This document shows positions 35,240 to 48,133 of a stretch of 64,000 nucleotides of DNA, one piece after another. The DNA is from Luzula sylvatica (lineage: Eukaryota; Streptophyta; Magnoliopsida; Poales; Juncaceae). The notes under the pieces are model-generated. The model was not told the DNA's origin. It was given only the letters and a program-made list of their open reading frames with translations, and did no database searches. The number at the start of each line of letters is the position of its first letter. Position 1 is the first letter of the stretch. The stretch lies in the NCBI GenBank assembly GCA_946800325.1, contig OX326957.1, positions 27,251,054 through 27,315,053 of the forward strand. Direction: 5' to 3'. The position numbers and the translations under genes were made by a program.

Positions 35240-36538
35240 TGTTGGTTAATTCTAACCTAGAAGGGGGTAAATTTGGTAATCTACCGTACAATTACTTTCT
35301 CTAATTACCTAATTTACTATGCGAAATTAATGATAATTTAAAAGAAATAGATGATACCGTGAACACTTGAACACAAGATGTTTTTTAACGAAGTTCGGTA
35401 GGTGGTTGCCAAGTAGCTTTAACTCACCCTTTACTCGCTTAATTGACCGATTCAATTAGTTGCGAGTACCTACGTCTCCGGGAATGCCTTGTGCCTCTTT
35501 TTGGCTTTCGATTGAATTCCAACTCACTCGATTACAAGGTTTTGCCTAGATCGATTTACACGCTTTCTATCGATCTATAGCTAGGTCTCTTACAAATTTC
35601 TTGCACTAGCCTAATACACTTTTCACTAATCAAACTACAACGTGATCGGTCACGTGAGTGGGAAACGATTAGTGGAGGGATATCGAAATTAGATCAATGA
35701 TCTAAAAGGGTTTCTCCAAGCAATCAATGGATATAGCTTATCTCGGCTTTTAGGGTTTTCTCTCAAGTGTATTGAATGTGTGATATTTCTAAAAATCTGA
35801 ATCGGTGAGAGAAAACTCCTTGAAGGTTTCTATTTATACTCTCTATAGAAATCCTTCAGAAAATTACCAGTTCATTCGAACGCACACTATTTCGTTCTGA
35901 ACGAACATATAATTTGAACTAGCCGTTTCAAATAACGCAATTGTACTTTGACTGTCCGTTCGAACGAACAACGTGTTCGTTCGAACGAACTCAATCATAC
36001 ATTGTTTTTGGCCCAATTACAGTATTTAAATTCGTTCAACGTACTTAACTTGTGAGTGAACGAACTTAGGGTTCGTTCGAACGAATACTTTGTTCGTTCG
36101 AACGCACACACTACTGTAATAAGATTGGTTCAATCAAGTGATAGATTTCTATATTTGTACCAAGTTCGTTCACAACGAACTTTAAGTTCGTTCAGAACGA
36201 ACTGGCAGTTCGTTCAGAACGAACTTGAAATTCGTTCCAACGAACTTGACACTGGATTGAACTCTTCATTATTTGAACATGATTGTACTTGAGGTCTACT
36301 CGGTTTTTACCTATGGTTTATTTGTGGCGAATCCCACTCACGGAAGGCTTCGACATCTTGATTCTTGATATGCTTCAAGAGCCTTCCTTCTAATCTTCTT
36401 TTCTTGTGCTTCTTGTGACTTCGAAGTTCTTCATCATCTTCGTGTCGTACCTGTGTTATCCTACACACTTTCTCGATGTATACGTTAGTAGTGACAGTGT
36501 TTTGAAATAATCAAACTATTTGGAAATTTGAACCAACA
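35240..36538 (-). mobile_element. Solo LTR, 1299 bp, TSD ATAAC
   Basis: Ends TGTTGGTT...AACCAACA, perfect inverted 8-mers. ATAAC at 35235-35239 and 36539-36543. It is inserted inside a satellite monomer, which resumes exactly after it. A minus-strand TATA (GTATAAATAG, ~35826-35835) places U3 to the right, where GTTCGTTCGAACGAAC-type palindromes and half-palindromes cluster (35875-36250). No internal domain. Confidence 0.92.
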
Positions 36539-39381
36539 ATAACGTGTTCTTGAGACCTTTTGGATCGAATCTTTTACTACGTAACTTCTCACCATATTGT
36601 ACTAACACTAAGAAAGTTTGCTTTTATATTCATAGCAATCGTTTTACGCTACGATGAGTTCAAATAACGTGTTTTTGAGATCGTTTGAATCGAATTTTTT
36701 ACTACATAACTTTTCATCAAATTTTACAAACACTAAGAAAGTTTGTTTTTTGATTCATAGCAATGTTTTTACGCTTTGAGGAGTCCATATAATGTGTTTT
36801 CGAGATGGTTTGGATCGAATCTTTTATAACGAAAGTTTTCACCAAATTTTACAAACACTAAAAAAGTTTTTTTTTTATTCATAACAATCTTTTTATGCTT
36901 TGAAGAGTCCAAATTTCGTGTTTTTAAATTGTTTGGATCGAATCTTTTATGAAGTAACTTTTCATCAAATTGTACAAACACTAAGAAGGTTTTTTTTCGA
37001 TTCATAGCAATCTTTTTAAACTTTGAGCAGTCCAAATAATTTATTTTTTAGATTGTTTGGATCGAATCTTTAATTACGGAACTATTCATCAAATTGTACA
37101 AACACTAAGGAAGTTTGTTTTTTTATTCATAGAAATCTTTTAAAGCTTCGAGGAGTACAAATAACGTGTTTTGGAGATCGGTTGTATCGAATCTTTTATA
37201 ACGTAAGTTTTCACCAAATTTTACAAACACTAAGAAATTTTGTTTTTCGATTCATACCAATCTTTTTACGCTTTGAGGAGTCCATATAATGTGTTTTTGA
37301 GATGGTTTGGATCGAATCTATTATAACGTAAGTTTTCAGCAAATTTTATAATAACTAAGGAAGTACGTTTTTCGATTCATAGCAATCTTTTTACGATTTG
37401 AGGATCCACATAACGTATTTTTAAATTGTTTGGATCGAATCTTTTATGACATAACTTTTCACCAAATTGCACAAACACTAAGAAAGTTTTTTTTTTATTC
37501 ATAGCAATCTTTTTAAACTTTGATGAGTCCAAATAACTTGTTTTTTAGATTGTTTGGATCGAATCTTTTATTACGTAATTTTTCACCAAATTGTACAAAA
37601 CACTAAGAAAATTTGTTTTTTCATTCATAGAAAACTTTTTAAGCTTTTAGGACTCCAAATAACGTGTTTTTGAGATCGTTTGTATCAATTATTTTTGTAC
37701 ACAACTTTTCACACAATTTTACAAACAATACGAAAGTTCGTTTTTCTCTATTACGGTCTAAGAAATCTATTTACGCATTGGGGAGTACAAATAACGTGTT
37801 TTGAGATCGTTTACATCGGAAGTTTTCAAACACATTTCACCAAATTGCAATAACATTACGAAATTTTGTTTTTTTTCTCTTGGCAGTCTTGAAATCTGTT
37901 TAGGGCTTGGCGAGCCCAAATAATGTGTTTTGAGATCGTTTACTTCGAAAATTTTACTATACAAGTTTTCACCAAATTGTACCAACATTACGGAAGTTTG
38001 TTTTCGCTGTAGGCAATCTTGACAATCTATTTAGTCTTTAAGGAGTCCAAATAACGTGTTTTTGAGATCTTTTGGATCGAATATTTTACTACGTAATTTT
38101 TCACCATATTGTGCAAACACTAAGAACGTTTGCTTTTATATTCATAGCAATCTTTTTACACTTTGATGAGTTCAAATAACGTGTTTTTGAGATCGTTTGT
38201 ATCGAATCTTTTACTACATAACTTTTCACCAACTTTTGCAAACACTAAAAAAGTTTGTTTTTTGATTCATAGCAATCTTTGTATGCTTTGAGGAGTCCGT
38301 ATAATGTGTTTTTGAGATGGTTTGGATCGAATATATTATTACGTAAGTTTTCAATAATTTTACAAACACTAAGAAAATTTGTTTTTTGATTCATAGCAAT
38401 CTTATTACGCTTTGAGGAGTCAAAATAACGTGTTTTTAAATTGTTTGGATCAAAACTTTTATAACGTAAGTTTTCACCAAATTTTACGAACACTATCAAA
38501 GTTCTTTTTTCGATTCATAGCAATATTTTTGAACTTGTAACTTGTTTTTTAGATTGTTTGGATCGAATCTTTTATTATGTAACTTTTCACCAAATTGTAC
38601 AAACGCTAAGAATGTTTATTTTTTGACTCATAGAAATCTTTTTAAGCTTTGAGGAGTCCAAAAAACGTGTTTTTTAGATTGTTTAGATCGAATCTTTTAT
38701 TACGTAACTTTTCACCAAATTGTACAAACACTAACAAATTTTGTTTTTTTATTCATAGCAATCTTTTTAGGCTTTGAGGAGTCCAAATAACGTGTTTTTG
38801 TGATCGTTCGTATCGAATATTTTACTACACAACTTTTCGCACAATTTTATAAACACTACGAAAGTTTGTTTTGCTCTATTACGGTCTAAGAAATCTATTT
38901 AGGCATTGGCGAGTACAAATAACGTGTTTTGAGATCGTTTACATCGGAAGTTTTCCATCACAACTTTTCACCAAATCGTACTAACATTACGAAATTTTGT
39001 TTTTTCGCTCTAGGCAGTCTTGAAATCTGTTTAGGGCTTGTCGAGTCCAAATAACGTGTTTTGAGATCGTTTACTTCGAAAGTTTTATTATACAAGTTTT
39101 CACCAAATTGTCCAAACATTACGGAAGTTTGTTTTCGCTGTAGTCTGTCTTGACAATCTATTTAGGCTATATGGAGTCCAAATAACATGTTTTTGAGATC
39201 TTTTGGATTGAATCTTTTACTACGTAATTTTTCACCATATTGTACAAACACTAAGAAAGTTTGATTTTATATTCATAGAAATCATTTTACGTTTTGATGA
39301 GTTCATATAACGTGTTTTTGAGATCGTTTGCATCGAATCTTTTACTACATAACTTTTCCCCAACTTTTACAAACACTAAGA
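36539..39381. repeat. AT-rich satellite, block 4
   Basis: About 23 monomers. The variant three-monomer set recurs near 37782 and 38907. Cut off at AAACACTAAG by a CACTA-type end. Confidence 0.92.
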
Positions 39382-39804
39382 CACTACTAAAAAAAGCAAT
39401 GATAGCTTCACAGATTTCCGTCTCTAACACACGTATTGGCTTCGCATAAGTCTATTGGCGACTCTATCTCGTGGCTACCAACTTGAAGCTATCATCGCTT
39501 GTCTAAAGGTGCTACTGGCGACAGGTCTGTAGCCAACATATTTACTAGCGACGGGTCCATTAGATTCGAAACTCTATCGTAGCGAATGGTGCTAGTTGCT
39601 TCGAGGCTATTCCCGTCGCCAACACTACTCTTAGCCACGGTACATGAGGTTGTATCTAATGATTTATTGCCATCGGAAATTAAATAATCAGTAAATAAAT
39701 GAAATAATCATTAATTAAATTTAAAATTCAGTAAATAAATTAAATAATCAGTAATTAAATTCCAAAATGCCCATTTATCTTCATTATCTAAATATCTGAC
39801 ATTG
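39382..39804 (+). mobile_element. CACTA-type terminal fragment
   Basis: Starts CACTACTAAAAAAAGCAATG at the satellite edge, with GGCGAC-type subterminal repeats (39464-39625). This is how plant CACTA elements begin. No matching right end is seen before copy B starts at 39805, so it is probably truncated. Copy A lacks it. Confidence 0.6.
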
Positions 39805-40305
39805 TTAATCATCCAAACATTTGCCGAGACAACATACACTACAACACATGTGTTTTTTAGGGTCGGGCCGCCCCTAAAATATACTCATTATTGGGTCGGC
39901 CGACCCCAATAAAGCTTTTGGGTCGGCAGAACAGGGTCAGCCCGACCCTGATTGTTCAAAATTTTGGGTCAGCCCGCCCCAACTTGGTCCAACCGCCCCA
40001 ATAAGGCTTTTGGGTCGTCCTTTTATTGGGTCCGCCCGACCCTAAAATCAGGGTCCGCCCGCCCCTGTAGTAAATCCCGTCCCAATAAGGCTTTTGGGTC
40101 GTCCTTTTATTGGGTCCGCCCGACCCTAAAATCAGGGTCCGCCTGCCCCTGTAGCAAATCCCGTCCCAATAAGCTCTTGCAGCTGCCCGCCCCTGTAGCA
40201 AACCGACCCAAAAGCTTTTGCAGCTGCCCGCCCCTATTCTCTACCCGCCCCAATAGTATGTTTGGGTCGGCCCGCCCCAAATCTGCCGGACCCAAAATCT
40301 GAGAC

Positions 40306-41328
40306 TGATGGGGAATATGCCCGACCCCGGGCCCGCGCAGCGGAATGAAGGCCCGGTCCGGTTCCCCGATTCCCGAGATCACGCCATGACTTCGAGGGTA
40401 CGATGCAAATAGAAGGACAGATTCATACCGGTGCAAAATTGATTGCACACGAAGGGTTGATCGCTGCCTTCTTTCTCCTGTCACGTTGGTGAAAATCCGC
40501 GCGTCCCACACCACGCGTCTTTCACCGCTCATTGACTTCGCCGATTCGCTTGATTTCGTCTCCGACTCAATCTACTCGTCCGAATCGATCACAACCGTAA
40601 GAGCCCCAGATGTTGCTCCTCTACGTGTATCCACCTTGACTCGAAAGACGTCGGTCACGGATGCACCTGCCTAGACGATGCACCGGTGAACTTGCTCGAT
40701 TGAATTGATTCTCTATCTCTCGAGAAACTCTTTTCTCGATTTCTCTCTCTTCGCACCTTTTCACTTTGAGAAAGATCAAATCTGAATTCTCTCATTTCTT
40801 TGTGTCTTTGGCAGAATGAATTGCTCAATTGCTTTGTTTTTTGGATGAGAGAGAAAGTATCATGTTTATATCAAATAGGATTAGGATTAGCCAAGAGGCA
40901 TGTATATCCAATATACACCCTTTCATACAGAAAAGTGCATGAACCTGTTTAGTATTCTGTCCAGACGAAATTGATACATTTCTCTGACAGAAAATCAGCC
41001 AACATGAAAGTTGTAGATAATCTTATTATCTACACAACCCAAGTTGGCCCAGCCCAATTGGAGTTCGTATGCAAAAGTTATGACTGTTTTACTAACTGTA
41101 TGTCATACTGTTGCACCCTTTCGGTATTTCACATAAACGATACTTATACTTCGTTCATATGAAATATATTTCTACATGAAGGTTATAGATAATCTCATTA
41201 TCTATCTAACCCAATTTGAACCATTAAAATTGGATTTTCCCACTGAAAGTTATTGCTACAAATGTACGCTTACATTCGTTCATCCTTGTGTACACTTTTA
41301 CGGTTGATCCGAAACTGTATTTCTTTCA
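40306..41328 (-). mobile_element. Solo LTR nested in the CACTA element, 1023 bp, TSD GAGAC
   Basis: Ends TGATGGGGAATATGCC...GTATTTCTTTCA. GAGAC at 40301-40305 and 41329-41333. Closely related to the LTR at 62206-63109 (shared GGGCCCGCGYAGCGGAA and CCCGAGATC blocks). The U3 side (right) has repeated GATAATCTYATTATCTA blocks. Younger than the CACTA insertion, which is itself younger than the duplication. Confidence 0.92.
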
Positions 41329-41334
41329 GAGACA

Positions 41335-42490
41335 TGTGTCCCTTCCCCCTCTCATCTCCCCTTTCTCTCTCTTTATAACCCCTCCTCTCCCCTTTCTCTC
41401 TCTTTTTTCCCCTTTCTTCCCCTCTCCAAAATATTTTTTTAGTAATTTTAGTATATTTAGTATAATTTACTATATTTTGGTATTATTCAATATTTTTTTA
41501 GTAACTTATAGACTTATTTAAATACTCTTCTTTATTTGTGTTAGTTAAATATTTCAAATACTCTTTTCTTATTTTTTCTTATTTTTTCTTATTTTTTTAC
41601 TCTTTTTGTTTTGTAATTTTTCTGTTTTTTAATTTTTTACTGTTTTAATTTTAATTTTTCTTCATATTTTGTTTTTAAATATTTCTCTTTTTTATTTTTA
41701 ATTTTTTACCGTTTTTTTTGAAGGTTGGTCTCGCAGGGCTGGAGATAGGTCTCGGAGGGTTGGAGGCGGGTCTCGCATGAGCTGGAGGCTGTTCTCGCAG
41801 GAGCTGGAGGCCGGTCTCGCAGGAGCTGGAGGAGGGTCTCGCAGGAGCAGGAGGCGGCTCTCGCAGTTGGAGGCGGGTCTCGCAGGAGCTGGAGGCGGGT
41901 CTCGCAGGAGTCGGAGGCGGTTCTCGAGGAGTACGAGAAGGCATTGGAGTAGGAGAGTCTCGAGGAGTACGATAATTTTATATTAACTTTGTGATTTCAT
42001 TATTTATTTCTAATTATTTTTCTGAACTTAATTTGAAATTTGATTTGGTTTTGTGTAGGAGAGTCTCGAGGAGTACGAGAAGGCATTGGAGTAGAAGAGA
42101 AAGTCCTTCGTTGTGCATAAAGTATCGGAGAGGAAAGTATTTTTTAACAATTATTTATTTTTTGACAATTTTGTATTATTTTGAAATATTTCGTTGGGAG
42201 GGCAGGGTAGGACCATGGGAGATTACTTTTGAATTATGTATTGTTTATTTGAATATTTGTATTATTTTGTATTATTTGTGATATTATGTGGGGGTTCTGT
42301 TTTTGAATTATGTTATGTTTTTGAATTATGTGATATTATTCGTATTATTTGTATTATTTGTATTATTTTTGAATTTGTGATATTATGTAATATATATATA
42401 ATACAAATATAATAATAAAAATAATAATGTATATAATAAATAATAATATATATATAATTATTTATATAATTAATTATATATATATTTACT
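41335..42490. repeat. CT-rich DNA and GGAGCTGGAGGCGGGTCTCG minisatellite
   Basis: CT-rich at 41335-41430. Units of ~26 bp around GGAGCTGGAGGCGGGTCTCG at about 41740-41930. GAGTCTCGAGGAGTACGA repeats at ~41946 and 42061. TATA-rich at 42390-42485. Frames open through the minisatellite are artefacts. All of this lies within the CACTA element. Confidence 0.7.
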
Positions 42491-43689
42491 GCGCCCTATT
42501 GGGTCAGCCCGCCCCTGTACCCTGTATAGATGTGACCCTGCGCTGTGATTGGACTGACACACCTTTAGGGTCGGCCCGCCCCATTAAGTACCGCCCCAAA
42601 AGGACTATAGGGTCGGCCCGCCCCTGTTAGGGACGCAACCTTTAGGGACGGCTAGTTAGGGTCGTCTGACCGTCCCAATAAGCTATTGGGGCGGTTTTGA
42701 GGCCTTATTGGGTCAGTTTTGGCCGCCCCAATAGGCCAGGTATGTTGTAGTGATACTCGCAAAACACAAAATACACTCCATCACAAAACAAAAGAAATAC
42801 TTTCACAAATCTGATATAAGCCCTACTAACCGAGACACGTTACATCATTGTCGTCGAAGAAGGGGTTCGGTATGGTCCCGCCAAAAAGACTTTTCGAGTT
42901 CAAGTCCTTCCGTCCAATCCCACCGGACTACATCTTAGAGTATATGAGTAATTAGGGTTTGTATCAAAAAAACTAAAATGACAAAAATGCCCTTCCAAAA
43001 TCCTAACTGCTAGTTACAAAACCTACAATGACTAAAAAGCCCTTCCTAAAAATAAATGACTAAAACCTGAAATATCAAAAATACCCTCTGCCCAGATTTA
43101 CTAAATGTATCCTTTTTAAGTGAATAAAATGCTCTTTCCAAACCATAAAATGAATGACGAAAATACCCTTGAAAGACAAACTCATTAAGAGAAATGAACT
43201 AACCGTTTGAAGCGATGCATGCAAGTGTGGCGGAGTGCTGTAATTTGCCTTCGCCACATTATTTGGCTTCATGTTAACAAAAAATAAATGGATTAAAATA
43301 ATGCAAAAATGTACGAGTCATAAAATTGAAAAAATTAAAAATATAAATTACGAATCGGATCACCCGTTCGAGGCGGAATGCTTTGATTGGCTGATGATTG
43401 CATCTAAAAATGGAACGTAATTAGTTCGCGAAAACGGGAAATTACACTAAAAAAATCCCAAAAGCTTATCTTAAACTCTAACCACAAAACTCAAAAGAAA
43501 CCTAAAAACCTTCAACGGGCCTAACACCTAGAAACTATGAAATTCCTAAAAACCTAAAAACCTGATATCATAAATCCTAAAACCTATCACCCTAAAACCC
43601 GAGATACCTAAAACCCAACAAACATAAAAACCGTTGAATACTCTTAAACTATATAAGCACTTAAAGCAGAAAATGAGAAAAACAAAATT

Positions 43690-45070
43690 GTACGAACCGT
43701 ATGACCCATTCATGTCGGCGGCGTGCTTTGACTGGATCTTTGCATCAGTGTCCTTTGAATGCTTGTCATTATCCATCCCCACTCCCCACTCCGAACCCGG
43801 ATTGGATGTTGGTGCGAACATTTGGTTTGGTGCAACAGTTTGGGTAGGAATGAACTGCTGCGGCCCTTGTATGAAGCTGGCCTGCTCCGGCGTTTGCAAG
43901 AAGGCATGCTGCGGTGCTTGCAAGCAGGGCTGTTGCCGCATTTGCAAGAAGGGCTGCTGCCCCGTTTGCGTGAAGGGCTGCTGCGTCGTTTGCATGCGGG
44001 ACGAACAGCTGCTGCTGCAATGACAAAGCATTATAATTCAACATCTGCGTTTGCATTTGCGATGTTTGTACATGGGCTATCAATTGTTGGAGGTTGTCCT
44101 TCATACACCCCATTTCCGTTTCAAGTCAAGATACGTGTTCTTGGCTGTATGTTGGGGGAGAGGGAGTAGATATTGTGGTGGTTGCACTTCGACGTCTGTG
44201 GGGTTGTGCTTTACTCTTGTCCACCAGGGTTCCAATGAGGTACAACTTTCCATGATTGGGCTTACCATACGCCTCGTTCCACACCGACGGATCATCACCG
44301 TGCTCTTCTTGCCAATTGTCGTCGTATCGTTCTGACATGATGGAACTATATCGATCATGCATGCATGACAAACACAAATTCAAAATCTGGTCAGAACAAA
44401 AGAAAGAATAGGCATTACGGTAAAATTACCACACGGTAAATTTACCAAATGTGGTAATTTTACCCAAATAACCTCATATGGTGAGAGAAAAGGGCATTTT
44501 GGTTATTTTTCCCAAATTTAGGAAAACATACCCGAACACCCGGCGCTATGCTATCGATATATGTCATGTCAGACTTCTTCTTTGTTTGGTCGAGAAGTTC
44601 TATGAATGTTGTTTCTCTACCACGATATTTCCATCTACACAAAACAAATTAAATATGAACGCTTTTACATAATGTACTTATCAAAAGAGTATCGTAAACA
44701 TACTTGTCTTCTCGATTGATGTAACGTGCTGATAGAGCCGGCATCGTTGTGACATCGACTGTCACCTGACAATCTATTCACGGTGTTCCCTTCCAATTGC
44801 CACAACCATGCTGGATCGTCCACCCATGCTCGTACCAATTTCCTCCAAACAATGGGCTTATCATTGCATCCCCACAATTTAAGAACTACCATTGTGGCCA
44901 TCAAATTCTTTTCGCAACTATTTCATGCTTGCGGTCCGCCTTTTGGAACTATCGTCTCTGCAGTTCTTCGTGCCTTGTACAAACTGCCTCTGTAGAGTTT
45001 ATGCGCGATGAAGTCCAGGATATTCTGACCCCTTACTTCGTCCTCATTTTCGGCCCACCGATAACGACGT
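43690..45070 (-). pseudogene. Plant transposase-like (Transposase_24-like) remnant, copy B
   Basis: Same series as copy A without the LTR. About 45060-44665 holds WRKLVRAWVDDPAW and HNDAGSISTLHQS. 44640-44530 holds RGRETTFIELLDQTKKKS then YIDSIAPG, like the T..E.F..T.KK...ID segment of PF03004 proteins. 44383-44101 holds DDPSVWNEAYGKPNHGKLY. 44000-43690 is a Gln-rich tail (QQPCLQAPQHAFLQ). Lesions differ from copy A: a stop right after EHVS near 44128, a stop and small insertion near 44930, and a shifted frame near 43995. The gene was therefore decaying independently after duplication, or was already non-functional. Family call is by pattern only. Confidence 0.55.
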
Positions 45071-46182
45071 TGTTAAAAAAAAATATGGAGCATATTAAAA
45101 GTTCACAATTTAACATATAATAGAAAATAAAAAGATGCTCACGAAAAATTCCGAACGGATCACAGTTAAGGTGTTATGGTCAAATAATTTGGTTGACGGC
45201 CATATTATAAGTTTAAGAAATTTATTTAGATGTATAAACTGATTTATATTTCTATTATTTTTTGAAAATGATTTGTTTGCCTAAAAACACAAATAATATA
45301 ATCTAGTTTGCTTAGTATTATATGAGATTCTTATTGCTATATATATTTTTTTAAATATATAAATAATAATACTTAAAAAAATCTGTTATGCAAATAAAAT
45401 TATTAAAAATCTATTATATATGTAAATATGTATTTATTTGCATTGTACTTTCTTACATAATATCTTTACAAATTGAAATTATGAAAAACGGTATGTATGA
45501 ACCATATGTAATTTTTGGAGATATACAAAATCCTTTCATAACGTTTGAAATATATGGAATAAGATATTATTGCATGTTGATTTTTGATATTAATCTCCAA
45601 GAAAAATCCACACACTCTCTATTTCAATAGATAAAATCCAAGCCTAATTCCATCATCCACGGCACGTATTTTCTTTCAAAAGACCGACATTAATAAGAGA
45701 GAGCAGGAATTTGTTCTTCTGTGATAGTAAGAGTAAACGAACTTGTTATTTTGAAGTGAGGATGGATTGTCAGATTTATATGGTGTGAAGTTGTAATGAG
45801 TGTGCAACTATTTGCTATTGCCATGTGTTAAACCAATCTTCATAGGAAGTTGAAAAATAATGTCTTGGAAGGCTCATCTTACTCTTTGCCTCCTCGTAAA
45901 TAATAGTGGTGGTGTTATTTAGCGGATGTAATTAATGGTTTCTTCTCATCTTACTCTTTGTATGCTCGTAAAATAAAAGACATGTATTAAATTAGAATAT
46001 TTTATCTTCTATTAAATGAAATTCATGTATTCATTTAAATTATATTCATTCAATAAATACATGTGTTGAATAGAATGTGTTACTTATTTGTCATCTATTC
46101 ATTTAACATACATTTAATTAAAAAACAGAACACCATATAATCAAAACCTTGATAGGGTTATAAAAGGGCTTCATGTATCTTA
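45071..46182. other. AT-rich DNA downstream of P450 copy B
   Basis: Collinear with 4610-5706 in copy A. No supported gene. It lacks the ~600 bp present in A at 5707-6302. Confidence 0.5.
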
Positions 46183-46188
46183 TTTATT
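46183..46188 (-). terminator. Poly(A) signal AATAAA of P450 copy B
   Basis: AATAAA on the minus strand about 45 bases after the stop codon, at the same relative position as in copy A. Confidence 0.55.
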
Positions 46189-46232
46189 GCATCTTCTATT
46201 GAAGTACGTTACATAATAGGTATCCAATTATT

Positions 46233-48078
46233 TTAGTTGTTAACAACACGCATCGGCACAGCACGCAAAGGCACTGCGAGATCAAGCACACCTGGACAAC
46301 TCTCAGTCAAGTCCAAATCTTCGGCCTTCATACCGTCAGGAAGACTCCAATTGAACTTCTGAATCATCAATCCAAGAATGAATGGTACTAATCGTAAAGC
46401 CAAAGGCATTCCGGGACAAGCCCGCCTTCCAAATCCAAATGTGATAAGCTCGAGTTTTGGCCCACGGGTATCTGCCACCTTCTCTAGAAATCTCTCCGGC
46501 CTGAAGACATCTGGTTCGGGCCATATCGCAGGGTCACGTCCTATTGCCCATGCATTAATGATAACACGAGCTCCTTTCGGGACATCGAAGCCTCCAAGTT
46601 CAACTCCATCCTGCGTGGTTAAACGTGGAAGGATGATTGGCGTAGTTGGGTGCATTCTGATTGACTCTTTTACTACTGCTTGCAGGTATGGAAGTTTAAC
46701 AAGATCCGACTCCTCCAATTCTTGAGAGCCGATAGCCTCCCTTAGTTCGTTTCGTACCTTTTCCATTGAGTCGGGATTACGAAGAAGCTCAGCCAACGCC
46801 CATACTACGGTTGTCGAGTTTGTGTCAGCTCCCGCTAGAAAAACTTCCTGATACAAGAAAAACTTCTTTTTAATTCTATCACAGTAAAATATATATTTCT
46901 AGTTATAAACAAAAAAAAATTATAAGTATATATGTTTATAGATTTTGTTAGCTGAAACTCAAAATCAGAGTATATATATTTTTCAATTTAAAATTATGTG
47001 GTCATAAGCAGTTAAGCATATGTTTAATAGAGTTAAGAACTAATCTAATAATTAATTCAACAATGCGAAAACCATATAAATCAATATAATCCCAAGAATG
47101 AGATTTCAGATTAATGAAGCTTCATTAAAGAAATAGATGATTCCATATTAATTGGTAATTACGTAATTGTGAAAATATTCATTTATGTTTGGGTGGAAGA
47201 TTTACCGTGAGAATATTTCTTGCTTGTTGCCTATCTAGCTTGGATTCCGAGATGAGTTGGAGGAGGGAATCCAGGAAATCTCCATTCGTGTTCCCAGATT
47301 TATTATTTTGGTTCAAGCGTCGGTCCATTACATCATCAAAGAAACGAAAGAGCCGCGTAAGGTGACTCGCTATGCGACGACGTGCACCCTGAAGGTCAAA
47401 CCGCCCAAGGAAAGGATACAGGTCGGAGATATTCTTTTTTGCGAGCTCGTCTAGTATGTCACGAATAGTCTCCTTAAACTCCTGACGCGACTCGGAATTG
47501 AGATCAATGACGTTTTCGGAAAAAGAAATGCTGGAAATCATGTTAAGAAATCCACTAAATATGACTCTTCCAATATCCAAAGTACGACCTTCCTGCTGTC
47601 CAATATGATCCAAAATTTCATGTGCCTTTTGATCGCGTAATGGACGGGATAATTCGAGGCGACTTGGCGAAAGAAGATACATGGTCCAAATGGAACGAAG
47701 TTGTTTCCAATATGGGGCTGTTGTTGGCAGCCAAATAATCCATGACTCGTGTTGATCTAGTGCGTGGAATGCGTCTGGGACCCAGTGAGAGGAAAACATT
47801 TGGTCTTTCTCTTGCATAACCTCACGAGCTATCTCCGCGGAGGAGACAATGATTGTGGTGGTGAAACCTAGCTTCAGAGACACCACGGGGCCGTAAATTT
47901 TCGCCAAACGGGCCAAAGTGAGGTGCAATGTGCCACCTAAATCAAACAGGTTGCCTATAATGGGCATTGGTGCAGGTCCCGGTGGTAATCGGTTGCTTCG
48001 AGATGATAATATCTTAGACAGAGAAAAGAGGAGAGAAATTGTGAGTAAGATGAACAAGAACCATAGTGGTAGAATCAT
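46233..48078 (-). CDS. Cytochrome P450, CYP76-like, copy B
   Basis: Exons 48078-47206 and 46847-46233 around a 358-bp phase-0 GT-AG intron. 495 aa with every P450 landmark: N-terminal anchor, LPPGP hinge (31-35), C-helix WKQLR (W124, R128), I-helix AGADTN (296-301), ExxR (E352, R355), PERF (408-411) and heme loop FGFGRRACPG (Cys435). It keeps the family-typical LPR (Arg366) and PGMPL (438-441 region), and FDLQGARRR preceded by Arg, whereas copy A differs at these places. That makes this the more consensus-like paralogue. It would sit on the ER membrane and use a P450 reductase. The substrate cannot be read from sequence. Start chosen as for copy A: the upstream in-frame ATG (48150) lies above the TATA box. 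Confidence 0.9.
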
Positions 48079-48127
48079 GTTTACAATATGGATTGTGGGA
48101 TGAGAGATACAATCATGCCGATGTGCA

Positions 48128-48133
48128 TTTATA
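48128..48133 (-). promoter_or_regulatory. TATA box of P450 copy B
   Basis: TATAAA on the minus strand about 50 bases before the ATG at 48078. Same context as copy A (CTATAAATGCACATCGGC). Confidence 0.7.

Larger units (their letters stand above)
39837..42752. mobile_element. Non-autonomous CACTA element, 2916 bp, TSD ATA
   Basis: TIRs CACTACAACA at both ends. ATA duplicated at 39834-39836 and 42753-42755. Copy A has the empty site (GACAACATACTCGC near 1157). Subterminal arrays of GGGTCGGCCCGCCCC-like units fill 39860-40300 and 42495-42740. The interior has no transposase. It contains a nested solo LTR (without which the element is ~1.89 kb), CT-rich DNA and a minisatellite. Confidence 0.92.

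Noticed and set aside
1..39381. CRISPR array, suggested by regular repeats with spacers
   Set aside because: The repeats are diverged ~124-bp tandem monomers without unique spacers, in a plant nuclear setting.
41675..41986. Open frames through GGAGCTGGAGGCGGG units
   Set aside because: Minisatellite inside a non-autonomous CACTA element.
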